DNA of 16,691 bases from DASPJR01 sp035628505 (GTDB lineage: Bacteria > Planctomycetota > SZUA-567 > H5-PLA8): NCBI GenBank assembly GCA_035628505.1, contig DASPJR010000135.1, positions 1 through 16,691 on the forward strand. The letters are read 5' to 3'. Shown here piece by piece: positions 5,233-11,554 of this stretch. Within the stretch, counting starts at the first letter, position 1, and the number at the start of each line of letters is the position of its first letter. A program made the translations under genes and the position numbers. Below the pieces are notes generated by a model. It saw nothing but the letters and a program-made list of their open reading frames with translations, was not told the DNA's origin and did not search any database.

Positions 5233-5955
5233 ATGAGTCACGAAAAGAACTGGCAACAAATTAAGAAACTTGGTCTTGGCGGCCAGGGGGAAGTATGGCA
5301 AGTCATCCAGCGACAACCGGAAAAGCACTACCCGGATCGGCTAAAAGCGGCGGTTAAAGGCATTGCGTCCAGCGTTAATGTTGCGGGTTCGATTGATAAG
5401 GCCGCGGCCGAACTTTTCGAAGTGTGCAAAGAAATTATTGCGGACAACGTCAATCCTGTGGTTGGCGCACTAAAGATTTTGCACCCACCTGACAAGGCCA
5501 AGAACTCAGCAACCGCAGAGCAACGTTTGCAGAATGAAATCAAGGCGATGCAAAACAACAAGCATCCGAATCTGTTGCGGATATTGGATGCTGATCCGGA
5601 AAGCCTTTGGTACGTGTCGGAGTACCACCCCCACGGCCCGTTAAGCAAGAACGCCTGTTTGCCGAACGCCAGCCAGCTACTCACTCACCTAGACCGTGTT
5701 TTGCGACAGTTGCAATCAGGATCCGGTATTATCGGGGGCCAACTGCAAGGCGGGTGCAAAGCATGCGGCATCGGAGAATACGAATGCGTCGTGAACCGTG
5801 ACGGGACGGACGCGCGTAACTTCGGGATCCAACCTGCGGGCAGCCGGCGAATGCGTATTTTCGCATGCAAGACGTGTGGCCATGTCCAGATGTTCACGGA
5901 TTCAGGCACGCCCCCGGTTATATGGAACGGCCCCGCACGAATTCTAAAAGAGTAA
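5233..5955 (+). CDS. Protein-kinase N-lobe joined to a C-terminal zinc ribbon, catalytic lobe absent
   Basis: The 240-aa product starts at an ATG with AAAGGAAAG upstream. Residues 10-24 (IKKLGLGGQGEVWQV) are a glycine-rich ATP-binding loop, G14-x-G16-G17-x-G19. After an insertion of about 55 residues comes GALKILH with the candidate ATP-binding Lys81, then helix C with Glu102 (LQNEIKAM), HPNLLRILD, and a hinge WYVSEYHPHGPLSKN (126-140). Here a kinase should continue with an HRD catalytic loop and a DFG motif. Instead, after about 34 linker residues, a zinc ribbon follows: Cys175-x2-Cys178 and Cys212-x2-Cys215 (GCKACGIGEYECV, then MRIFACKTCGHVQMF). As it stands the protein can hardly phosphorylate. 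It could be a nucleotide-binding sensor, a regulator, or the product of an in-frame deletion. No adjacent partner kinase is seen. Its neighbours upstream are divergent. Confidence 0.8.
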   Translation: MSHEKNWQQIKKLGLGGQGEVWQVIQRQPEKHYPDRLKAAVKGIASSVNVAGSIDKAAAELFEVCKEIIADNVNPVVGALKILHPPDKAKNSATAEQRLQNEIKAMQNNKHPNLLRILDADPESLWYVSEYHPHGPLSKNACLPNASQLLTHLDRVLRQLQSGSGIIGGQLQGGCKACGIGEYECVVNRDGTDARNFGIQPAGSRRMRIFACKTCGHVQMFTDSGTPPVIWNGPARILKE

Positions 5956-6030
5956 ACGCCAGTACCGCTGCCGTGGCGTGCGCTTGGCGGGTGTTGGGGC
6001 TGTGGCCACCACCGCCGCGGCTGGGCCTCT

Positions 6031-6180
6031 TTATTGCTCCGCAGCCGCGTCCACAATCACCGCTCTTGCCACCGGATCGTTGGTAGCGTTGTATGCATCG
6101 ATCAAGTGCCACAGGTCCGGCCTGCCCGGCCCACCCTGCCCCGGTTTTTGGTGCACGATTACAGCACGGAAGGCATGCAC
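6031..6180 (-). CDS. Possible small or broken gene, up to 49 aa
   Basis: The minus-strand frame ending at 6031 encodes VHAFRAVIVHQKPGQG, followed by PDLWHLIDAYNATNDPVARA and VIVDAAAEQ, which looks protein-like. Upstream of 6180 the frame runs into the tRNA and loses coding character. GTG at 6180 is the best start I can find, and it has no ribosome-binding site. It may be a true small gene or the 3' remnant of a longer one cut during integration. No family is recognised. Confidence 0.3.
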   Translation of the reverse strand: MHAFRAVIVHQKPGQGGPGRPDLWHLIDAYNATNDPVARAVIVDAAAEQ

Positions 6181-6211
6181 AGGACTGATACAGGATTGAC
6201 CTGTTTCTTTC

Positions 6212-6298
6212 CCACTTCTTTCCAACGGTGCGGGGTTGGTCGGGCTGCTGTCGCAGGTGTTTTCCGAAAACGTTGCGGAAACCTTACCACTTCTTTCC
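6212..6298. repeat. 12-bp direct repeat near the tRNA 3' end
   Basis: CCACTTCTTTCC occurs at 6212-6223 and again at 6287-6298, 75 bp apart, both within 115 bp of the tRNA-Sec 3' end. Paired short direct repeats at this location resemble the arm-type integrase-binding sites of tyrosine-recombinase elements. The repeat is seen; the role is inferred. Confidence 0.5.
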
Positions 6299-6324
6299 GT
6301 GTTTCGGCATGGCTCAGATTGATA

Positions 6325-6420
6325 TGGCGGGAGTGCATCGGAATCGAACCGACCCGTCCCACTTGCGCAGGACACAACGGCTTTGAAGGCCGCGGAAGTC
6401 ACCAGGCTTCATCCACTCCC
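6325..6420 (-). tRNA. selC: tRNA-Sec (anticodon UCA)
   Basis: The 96-nt gene reads from G at 6420 to an encoded CCA at 6325, with discriminator G. The anticodon loop is CTTCAAA (UCA, decoding UGA) on a GCGGC/GCCGT stem. The T arm has the GGTTCGATTCC core. A long variable arm (GTCCTG paired with TGGGAC, two wobbles) and an acceptor stem of seven pairs plus an eighth position (here a G/G mismatch) fit a selenocysteine tRNA, not tRNA-Ser. The host should therefore make selenoproteins using SelA, SelB and SelD, none of which is in this window. In enterobacteria this gene is a known integration site for genomic islands, and here an island-like segment abuts its 3' end. Confidence 0.93.
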
Positions 6421-6432
6421 TTATTCCGCCGA

Positions 6433-6461
6433 AATCTACACCCAACACTGCAGCGCCGCAA
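6433..6461 (-). promoter_or_regulatory. Candidate promoter of tRNA-Sec
   Basis: On the minus strand, TTGCGG (6461-6456) and TAGATT (6438-6433) are 17 bp apart. The -10 box ends 12 bp before the tRNA 5' end, a normal position. The matches are 3 and 4 of 6, so this is moderate. The fold-back element at 6478 sits only 16 bp upstream of the -35 box. Confidence 0.45.
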
Positions 6462-6475
6462 TCATGGGATCGATC

Positions 6476-6641
6476 TAGTGTAGTGCCCCAGAGTTGTTGA
6501 AGTTTCTACTTGAGGCTTTCGGAGGTGCTCTTCGTTGCTTGCTCCGTCAGAGGTTATACAAACATCCTCCGTCGCAAGCGCCTCGATCACCTCCGAAACT
6601 CCTCGGAGCATAAATCTTCAACAATCTGGGGCGCTACACTA
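6476..6641. mobile_element. MITE-like inverted-repeat element bounded by TA
   Basis: The left end TA-GTGTAGTGCCCCAGA (6476-6492) matches the reverse complement of the right end, TCTGGGGCGCTACAC-TA (6625-6641), with one mismatch. The similarity continues inward through TTGTTGAAG (one extra G on the left), then TTTCGGAGGTG (6517-6527) against CACCTCCGAAA, so roughly 60 bp per arm can fold back. There is no transposase gene. The TA at each edge suggests a TA target duplication as made by IS630/Tc1-type transposases, moved in trans. It lies between tRNA-Sec and the sensor kinase gene. Confidence 0.65.
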
Positions 6642-6702
6642 CCACAGTTTGAAGGTTGAAACGTGTGTTCATTCCGGTCCCTGGTGGTATCGTTCGCGCG
6701 CC

Positions 6703-9423
6703 ATGGTCCGTGCCGTCCTTCTGCTTGGAACCTTCCTCTGCGCCTGGGTGATCGCCAGCGATGCGCCCCTTCGTATTGCTGTGCTGGCCAACCGCGGCGA
6801 CGAAGAAGCGTTGCGCCGCTGGCAGCCCACTGCCGACTACCTCAAGCGCGAGATTCCGGCGTGTGATTTCAAGATCGTACCGCTGGACTTCGATGCCATC
6901 GTGACTGCTGTCGAGCGCGCAGAGGTCGATTTTGTCGTCGCCAACAGCGGCCTTTATGTGCTTATGGAAGTGCGCTTCGGTGTCTCCCGCATCGCGACGC
7001 TGAAAAACCTGCGCAACGGCATCGTCTGCAAGAATTTTGGCGGCGTTATCTTCACGCTGACCCGGAATGAATCGATCCGCGAACTCGCCGACCTGAAAGG
7101 CAAGCGTTTCATGGCCGTCGACGAGCGCTCGCTGGGCGGATGGCAAATGGCCTGGCGCGAACTCAAGTCCCACGGCGTCGATCCCTATCAGCATTTCACG
7201 TCGCTTTCTTTCGGCGGCACACATGACGCCGTGCTCCACGCCGTGCGCGAGCAGAAAGTCGATGCCGGGACCGTGCGTACCGACCTGTTCGAACGCATCT
7301 CCGCGGAAGGCAAGGTCGATCTGTCTCACTTCAAGATCCTGAACCAGCAGGAAAAGACCGCGGACTTTCCGTTCATGCGCAGCACCAAGCTCTATCCGGA
7401 GTGGCCGTTCGCCAAACTTCGGCATACGTCCGATGACGTCGCTCAGAAGGTGGCAAGCGCTCTGCTCGCGATGCCCGCTCAAAGCGCCGCCGCCAGCGCC
7501 GCGGAGTGTGCCGGTTGGACGGTGCCGCTGGACTACTCCGCCGTGCATGAATGCTTTCGCGAACTGCGCGTGAGTCCCTACGAGAATTACGGCAAGGTTC
7601 CGTTACGCGACGTTCTGCATGAGTACCGCTGGTGGATCGCCGCCGCCCTGGCCGGCGTACTGGCACTGATCGTGTTCGTCGTGCGCTACATCCATCTCAA
7701 CCGGAACCTCTTGCGCGCGCAGAAGCGCCTGGAGACAGAACTGGCGGAACGGCGCCGCGCGGAGGTGCAACTGGAGGCCGCGCGCGCGGATCTCGAGTCG
7801 CGTGTAGCGGAGCGGACTGCCGAACTGGCAGAGGTGAACAGAGGCCTGCGAAGTGAAATTGAACAACGCAGCAAGGCCATGGCGGAGTTGCACGCCAGCG
7901 AAGAGCGCTTCCGCCAGCTCGCCGAGAACATCCGCCAGGTCTTCTGGATCTCCAATCCCGAAACGAGCGAGATCCTGTACGTCAGCCCCGCATTCGAGGC
8001 CGTCTTCGGGCGGTCGCCCAGCGACTTGCCCATCCGGCGAGAAACGCTGCTGGACCTGGTTCACCCGGAGGATCGTGCGGCGTTGACGGAGGCGCTCGAG
8101 CAGCAAAGCACCGGTGGTTGGGAGCTTGAGTTCCGCATCATCCATCCACGCAGCGGCGTGCGCCGCCTCCGCGCCCGCGCGTTTCCCGTGCGCAATGCGG
8201 AGGGCAGCATCTACCGCATCGCTGGCCTGGCAGAGGACATCACCGAACGCCGTCAACTCGAACAGCAGTATATCCACGCACAGAAGATGAACGCGATCGG
8301 GCAGCTTGCCGGTGGCGTAGCGCACGATTTCAACAACGTCCTGAGCACGATCATCAGTTCCGCCGAACTGGCGTTGATGAACCACCCCAGAAACAGTTCG
8401 GATGCGGAGCGGCTCAGCATCATCATCAACTCCGCCAACCGCGCGGCGGAGCTCACACGCAAACTGCTCTCATTCGCGCGCCGGGGCAAGAGCCAGAACG
8501 TACCGCTTTCGGTCAACGACCTCGTCCGCGACACGGTCGCTGTGCTGGGCCGAACCCTGGGGCCTTCGGTCAAGATCGATACGCAGCTCGAGGCCCGGCC
8601 CGACGTCGTTCGCGGCGATGCAACCGAACTTCAATCGGCGTTGCTGAACCTGAGCGTCAATGCGCGCGACGCCATGCCCGAGGGCGGGGTTATCACCATT
8701 CGCACGCACACCGAAGAGCTCAGCGCCGAACGCTGCGCCACTCTGCCGCAGCCTGTGCGCCCCGGGCCGCACGTCGTGGTCAGTGTCACGGACACCGGCA
8801 GCGGCATCGCGGCAGAGATTCTGCCCAGAATTTTCGAGCCCTTCTTTACGACCAAGCCCATAGGCAAGGGCACCGGCCTGGGACTGGCCGCGGTACTGGG
8901 CGCGGTGCAGGCGCATCAGGGTGCCATCGAGGTCACTACCGTAGTGAACTCCGGAACGACGTTTACGTCGTACTTTCCTGCTGAAGCGATCCCCGCGGAG
9001 ACGCCTCGCGAATCACCTGTCCCCGTGCTGCGATTCAGCGGCAGGGCCGCGGTCGTGGATGACGACGGGATTGTCTGCAACTCCACGGCTGAAATCCTGC
9101 GCGCGATTGGTTTCCAGACCGAGGCATTCACTGACCCGTTCCGCGCTCGCGATTCGCTGCTTTCAATGGGCACATTTCAGGTCGTCGTTCTGGACCTTGC
9201 CATGCCCGGAATGAGCGGCCTCGATCTTTACCGCTTCTTGCGCGGGCATCGTCCGACGGTGCCGATCATTATCGCAACGGGATATGCAGGAAGTTCTCTT
9301 CAGGGGATCGAAGACACTCATCTGGTCCACCTGGCCAAACCGTTCTCCGTGCCGCAACTGTGCGAGGCCATCGTCCAGGCAGGTTGCGGTGCACGCGAAC
9401 GCGCCGGCTCCCGGCTACAGTAA
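6703..9423 (+). CDS. Hybrid sensor histidine kinase with a PhnD-like periplasmic sensor domain
   Basis: The product has 906 aa from the ATG at 6703; a longer frame to 6535 starts inside the fold-back element and is rejected. Domains in order: a signal segment (1-21, VRAVLLLGTFLCAWVIAS); a phosphonate-binding-protein-like domain (about 24-280; PLRIAVLANRGDEEALRRWQ, then VDFVVANSGLYVLME), as in TtrS-type sensors; a membrane helix (310-333); a coiled coil to about 395; a PAS domain (about 396-520); HisKA with phospho-acceptor His541 (GGVAHDFNN); and a HATPase (Asn653, DTGSGI at 697, GKGTGLGLA at 721). A receiver follows (acidic triad 786-788, phospho-acceptor Asp831 in VLDLAMPGMS, Lys879). It should sense a small periplasmic ligand, perhaps an anion, and pass phosphate to its own receiver. 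There is no DNA-binding output and no adjacent response regulator, so the final target lies elsewhere. All key residues are intact. Confidence 0.93.
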   Translation: MVRAVLLLGTFLCAWVIASDAPLRIAVLANRGDEEALRRWQPTADYLKREIPACDFKIVPLDFDAIVTAVERAEVDFVVANSGLYVLMEVRFGVSRIATLKNLRNGIVCKNFGGVIFTLTRNESIRELADLKGKRFMAVDERSLGGWQMAWRELKSHGVDPYQHFTSLSFGGTHDAVLHAVREQKVDAGTVRTDLFERISAEGKVDLSHFKILNQQEKTADFPFMRSTKLYPEWPFAKLRHTSDDVAQKVASALLAMPAQSAAASAAECAGWTVPLDYSAVHECFRELRVSPYENYGKVPLRDVLHEYRWWIAAALAGVLALIVFVVRYIHLNRNLLRAQKRLETELAERRRAEVQLEAARADLESRVAERTAELAEVNRGLRSEIEQRSKAMAELHASEERFRQLAENIRQVFWISNPETSEILYVSPAFEAVFGRSPSDLPIRRETLLDLVHPEDRAALTEALEQQSTGGWELEFRIIHPRSGVRRLRARAFPVRNAEGSIYRIAGLAEDITERRQLEQQYIHAQKMNAIGQLAGGVAHDFNNVLSTIISSAELALMNHPRNSSDAERLSIIINSANRAAELTRKLLSFARRGKSQNVPLSVNDLVRDTVAVLGRTLGPSVKIDTQLEARPDVVRGDATELQSALLNLSVNARDAMPEGGVITIRTHTEELSAERCATLPQPVRPGPHVVVSVTDTGSGIAAEILPRIFEPFFTTKPIGKGTGLGLAAVLGAVQAHQGAIEVTTVVNSGTTFTSYFPAEAIPAETPRESPVPVLRFSGRAAVVDDDGIVCNSTAEILRAIGFQTEAFTDPFRARDSLLSMGTFQVVVLDLAMPGMSGLDLYRFLRGHRPTVPIIIATGYAGSSLQGIEDTHLVHLAKPFSVPQLCEAIVQAGCGARERAGSRLQ

Positions 9424-9459
9424 AGTTCTGGATTGTCGTTTGCATTCCTCCGTTCAATG

Positions 9460-9475
9460 GTGAGTATTTGCTCAC
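9460..9475. promoter_or_regulatory. Operator-like palindrome abutting the TetR gene start
   Basis: GTGAGTATTTGCTCAC is a near-perfect palindrome (one mismatched pair outside the centre) ending directly before the ATG at 9476. Its reverse complement, GTGAGCAAATACTCAC, matches the site before the efflux operon at 13 of 16 positions. It also overlaps the ribosome-binding site, so bound repressor would block expression of its own gene. Confidence 0.7.
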
Positions 9476-10186
9476 ATGAAGACGCTGCGCAAGCCCCCTC
9501 GTGTTTTGCCGTCGCTTCGCCTCAGCAGCGGGGAGCGGCGCGAGGAGATCTTAAAGTCAGTTCGGCGCGTCTTCGCCGAGCACGGATTCCACGGCACGAC
9601 GACGCGCGAACTCGCCGCCGCCGCCGGCGTCTCCGAAGCGCTGCTCTTCAAGTACTTTCCAAACAAGGAAGCGATCTACAAGGCCATGCTCGCGTCGTGC
9701 AAACGGTCACCGACCGGTGAAGCGATGGAGCGCATCCTGCAACTGACGCCGAGCACGTCGACGCTGGTCCTGCTGCTGCATCATCTCTTCACCAAAGTTC
9801 GGATGGACAATCCCGAAATGGCCGACACCGCGCGATTGCTCGTCCGGTCACTCGGCGAAGACGGAAAATTCGGCCGTGTGCTCCTCGATAACTTCGGGAG
9901 CACCTGGATTCCGAAAATACGGCAGTGTCTGGCGGCCGCACAGAAACGCGGCGAACTGAATGCACCGGTCGTACTTCCCGAACTTGACGGCTGGTTCGCG
10001 CACCATCTTCTGCTGGCGTTGCTGCTGGTGCAGATGCCGCAGGAACCTATCGTGAACTACAAAGTTTCGAAGTCTACCCTGCAGCAGCACGCGGTCTTGT
10101 TCGTCTTGCGCGGAATGGGCTTCAGGGAAGACGCCATCCGCGAGCACTACAACCCGGAGGCGCTGGCGTTGCTGGCGGGCGAATAG
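9476..10186 (+). CDS. TetR/AcrR-family transcriptional repressor, 236 aa
   Basis: After a basic N-terminal stretch, residues about 18-64 form the TetR HTH (REEILKSVRRVFAEHGFHG, then TTTRELAAAAGVSEALLFKY and FPNKEAIYKAM), a strong family match. The remaining 170 residues are the helical ligand-binding and dimerisation domain, including a long leucine-rich stretch (WFAHHLLLALLLVQM). This class usually leaves its operator when a drug or metabolite binds. The gene is 45 bp upstream of the RND operon on the same strand, and a shared 16-bp sequence lies before both, so it is very probably the local repressor of the pump and of itself. The start follows the operator directly, with GGTGAG as a rather distant ribosome-binding site. 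Confidence 0.93.
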   Translation: MKTLRKPPRVLPSLRLSSGERREEILKSVRRVFAEHGFHGTTTRELAAAAGVSEALLFKYFPNKEAIYKAMLASCKRSPTGEAMERILQLTPSTSTLVLLLHHLFTKVRMDNPEMADTARLLVRSLGEDGKFGRVLLDNFGSTWIPKIRQCLAAAQKRGELNAPVVLPELDGWFAHHLLLALLLVQMPQEPIVNYKVSKSTLQQHAVLFVLRGMGFREDAIREHYNPEALALLAGE

Positions 10187-10201
10187 TCTTTCTGCGTTTG
10201 G

Positions 10202-10217
10202 GTAAGTAAATACACAC
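10202..10217. promoter_or_regulatory. Second operator-like site, upstream of the efflux operon
   Basis: GTAAGTAAATACACAC shares 13 of 16 positions with the reverse complement of the site at 9460-9475 and lies 14 bp before the adaptor's GTG start. The probable consensus is GTRAGYAAATACWCAC. It is the likely TetR target controlling the pump. Confidence 0.65.
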
Positions 10218-10231
10218 TTCGGAGAGGTTCC

Positions 10232-11554
10232 GTGAGATTCGGCACAAGAGCGATTCTTCTCTTCTTCCCCGCTTTTACTCTCATCTTGGCCGGCTGTGGC
10301 AAAGGCGCGCAGGGGCAGGGAATGCCACAGCGGCCGCCAACGGCAATCACATCGGCCGTGGTCGAGCAGCGCGACGTGCCGGTGTACCTTGACGAGATCG
10401 GCCGCTGTGTCGCCACCGAGGTCGTCTCCATCGAGCCGCAGGCGAGCGGACGCGTCGTCGGTATTCATTTCTCGGATGGCAGCGATGTTAAGAAGGGCGA
10501 CAAGCTCTTCACCATCGATCCGCAGCCCTACGAACTCGCGCTCAAAAAGGCGCTTTCCGAACTGAACGAGTTCAAAGCGGAACTGTCGCAGGCTGAAGCC
10601 AATCTCGCACAGGAGCGCGCCCGCATCGATCGCAGCGTCGCCGGCCTGAAGGAGAACGAGGCGCGGCTGGGCCTGAGCCGGCTGGAGTTCGACCGCGCTG
10701 CCGAACTCGTGAAGACCGATGCCATGCCACGCCAGGATTACGACCAGAAGAAGATGGCCGTCGACGTCAGCGAAGCGCAGGTGCGCTCTAGCAAAGCCGA
10801 CGTCACCATGTCCGAATCGCAGCTCAAGAACTCCGAAGCTGCGATCGGCGTCGCGCGCGCGCGCGTCGCGACGGCTGAAGCCGAAGTCGATAACGCGAAG
10901 CTGAATCTCTCCTATACGAACGTCCTCGCGCCGATCGATGGGCGCGCCGGACAGCGTCTCGTGGATATCGGCAACGTCGTCTCGGCGACCGACCGCGGTT
11001 CGATGCTTTCCCTGCAGCGAGTCGATCCGATCTACGCCGACTTCACGATTCCCGAGAGCGAGCTGACGCGCGTGCGCGAGCACATGAACGCGGCACAGCT
11101 CAAGGTAGAAGTCCGCGCGGCCGATGCGCCGGAAAGAGTTCACACCGGCGTTCTCTCCTTCCTTGACAGCTCGGTGAAGACTGAGACCGGCACGGTCAAA
11201 CTCCGTGCAACGATCCCAAATAAGGATCGCCTGCTCTGGCCGGGCCAGTTCGTGAAAGTGCGCCTGATTCTGTCGACGATCCCCGGCGCATTGCTCGTTC
11301 CGGCGCAGGCGCTGCAGGTCGGCCAGGCCGGTTCATTTGTTTTCATCGTGAAGTCCGACAACACGGTCGACATGCGGCCCGTCAAGCTCGGGCAGCGCCA
11401 CGCGGAACTCGTCGCCATCAATGATGGCGTGAAGGCCGGCGAACGCGTTGTCACCACGGGCCAGATGATGCTGTTTCCAGGCGCGCAGGTCATGGAAACT
11501 CCCGCGGCCACTGCCGCGGCGGCTCCGAAGCCGGATGCGGAGGCGGCGAAATGA
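10232..11554 (+). CDS. RND efflux periplasmic adaptor (membrane fusion protein), lipoprotein
   Basis: The product has 440 aa from a GTG start with GGAGAGG 4 nt upstream. A lipoprotein signal ends in the lipobox LILAGC, giving lipidated Cys22. A barrel-sandwich (lipoyl-like) half (about 62-100, VVSIEPQASGRVVGIHF) is followed by a long alpha-helical hairpin (about 105-225, KKALSELNEFKAELSQAEAN through TAEAEVDNAKL). Then come the second lipoyl half with the APIDGRAGQRLVDIGNVVS motif (about 232-250), a beta-barrel and the membrane-proximal domain. It links the inner-membrane pump to an outer-membrane channel. An Ala/Pro/Lys-rich tail ends the protein. Its stop overlaps the pump's start as ATGA, so the two are cotranslated. 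Length and layout are usual for MexA/AcrA/MdtA relatives; the substrate cannot be told from sequence. Confidence 0.94.
   Translation: MRFGTRAILLFFPAFTLILAGCGKGAQGQGMPQRPPTAITSAVVEQRDVPVYLDEIGRCVATEVVSIEPQASGRVVGIHFSDGSDVKKGDKLFTIDPQPYELALKKALSELNEFKAELSQAEANLAQERARIDRSVAGLKENEARLGLSRLEFDRAAELVKTDAMPRQDYDQKKMAVDVSEAQVRSSKADVTMSESQLKNSEAAIGVARARVATAEAEVDNAKLNLSYTNVLAPIDGRAGQRLVDIGNVVSATDRGSMLSLQRVDPIYADFTIPESELTRVREHMNAAQLKVEVRAADAPERVHTGVLSFLDSSVKTETGTVKLRATIPNKDRLLWPGQFVKVRLILSTIPGALLVPAQALQVGQAGSFVFIVKSDNTVDMRPVKLGQRHAELVAINDGVKAGERVVTTGQMMLFPGAQVMETPAATAAAAPKPDAEAAK

Larger units (their letters stand above)
5956..6324. other. Element-end region between the kinase-like gene and tRNA-Sec
   Basis: This 369-bp stretch holds no strong gene. 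It contains one weak minus-strand reading frame (6031-6180), a 12-bp direct repeat and a TTTCCG/CGGAAA inverted repeat (about 6261-6281). It lies at the 3' side of the tRNA, where an integrated element would have its attachment-site arm. Confidence 0.5.

Noticed and set aside
5600..5955. Frameshift as the explanation for the missing kinase C-lobe
   Set aside because: No other frame in this stretch contains HRD or DFG-like motifs, and the zinc ribbon continues in the same frame.
1..6324. Integrase, transposase or replication gene in the left half
   Set aside because: No reading frame shows the tyrosine-recombinase R-H-R-Y pattern, serine-recombinase features, a DDE motif or helicase motifs.
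6535..6702. Upstream extension of the hybrid kinase reading frame
   Set aside because: It begins inside the inverted-repeat element and lacks a signal peptide; the ATG at 6703 gives a proper N-terminal hydrophobic segment.
6634..8385. Two long minus-strand frames opposite the hybrid kinase
   Set aside because: They are shadows of the kinase gene; compositionally skewed and without recognisable domains or start signals.
9848..11143. Long minus-strand open frame (431 codons)
   Set aside because: It is antisense to the TetR and adaptor genes, in GC-rich DNA where reverse frames stay open, and has no family resemblance.
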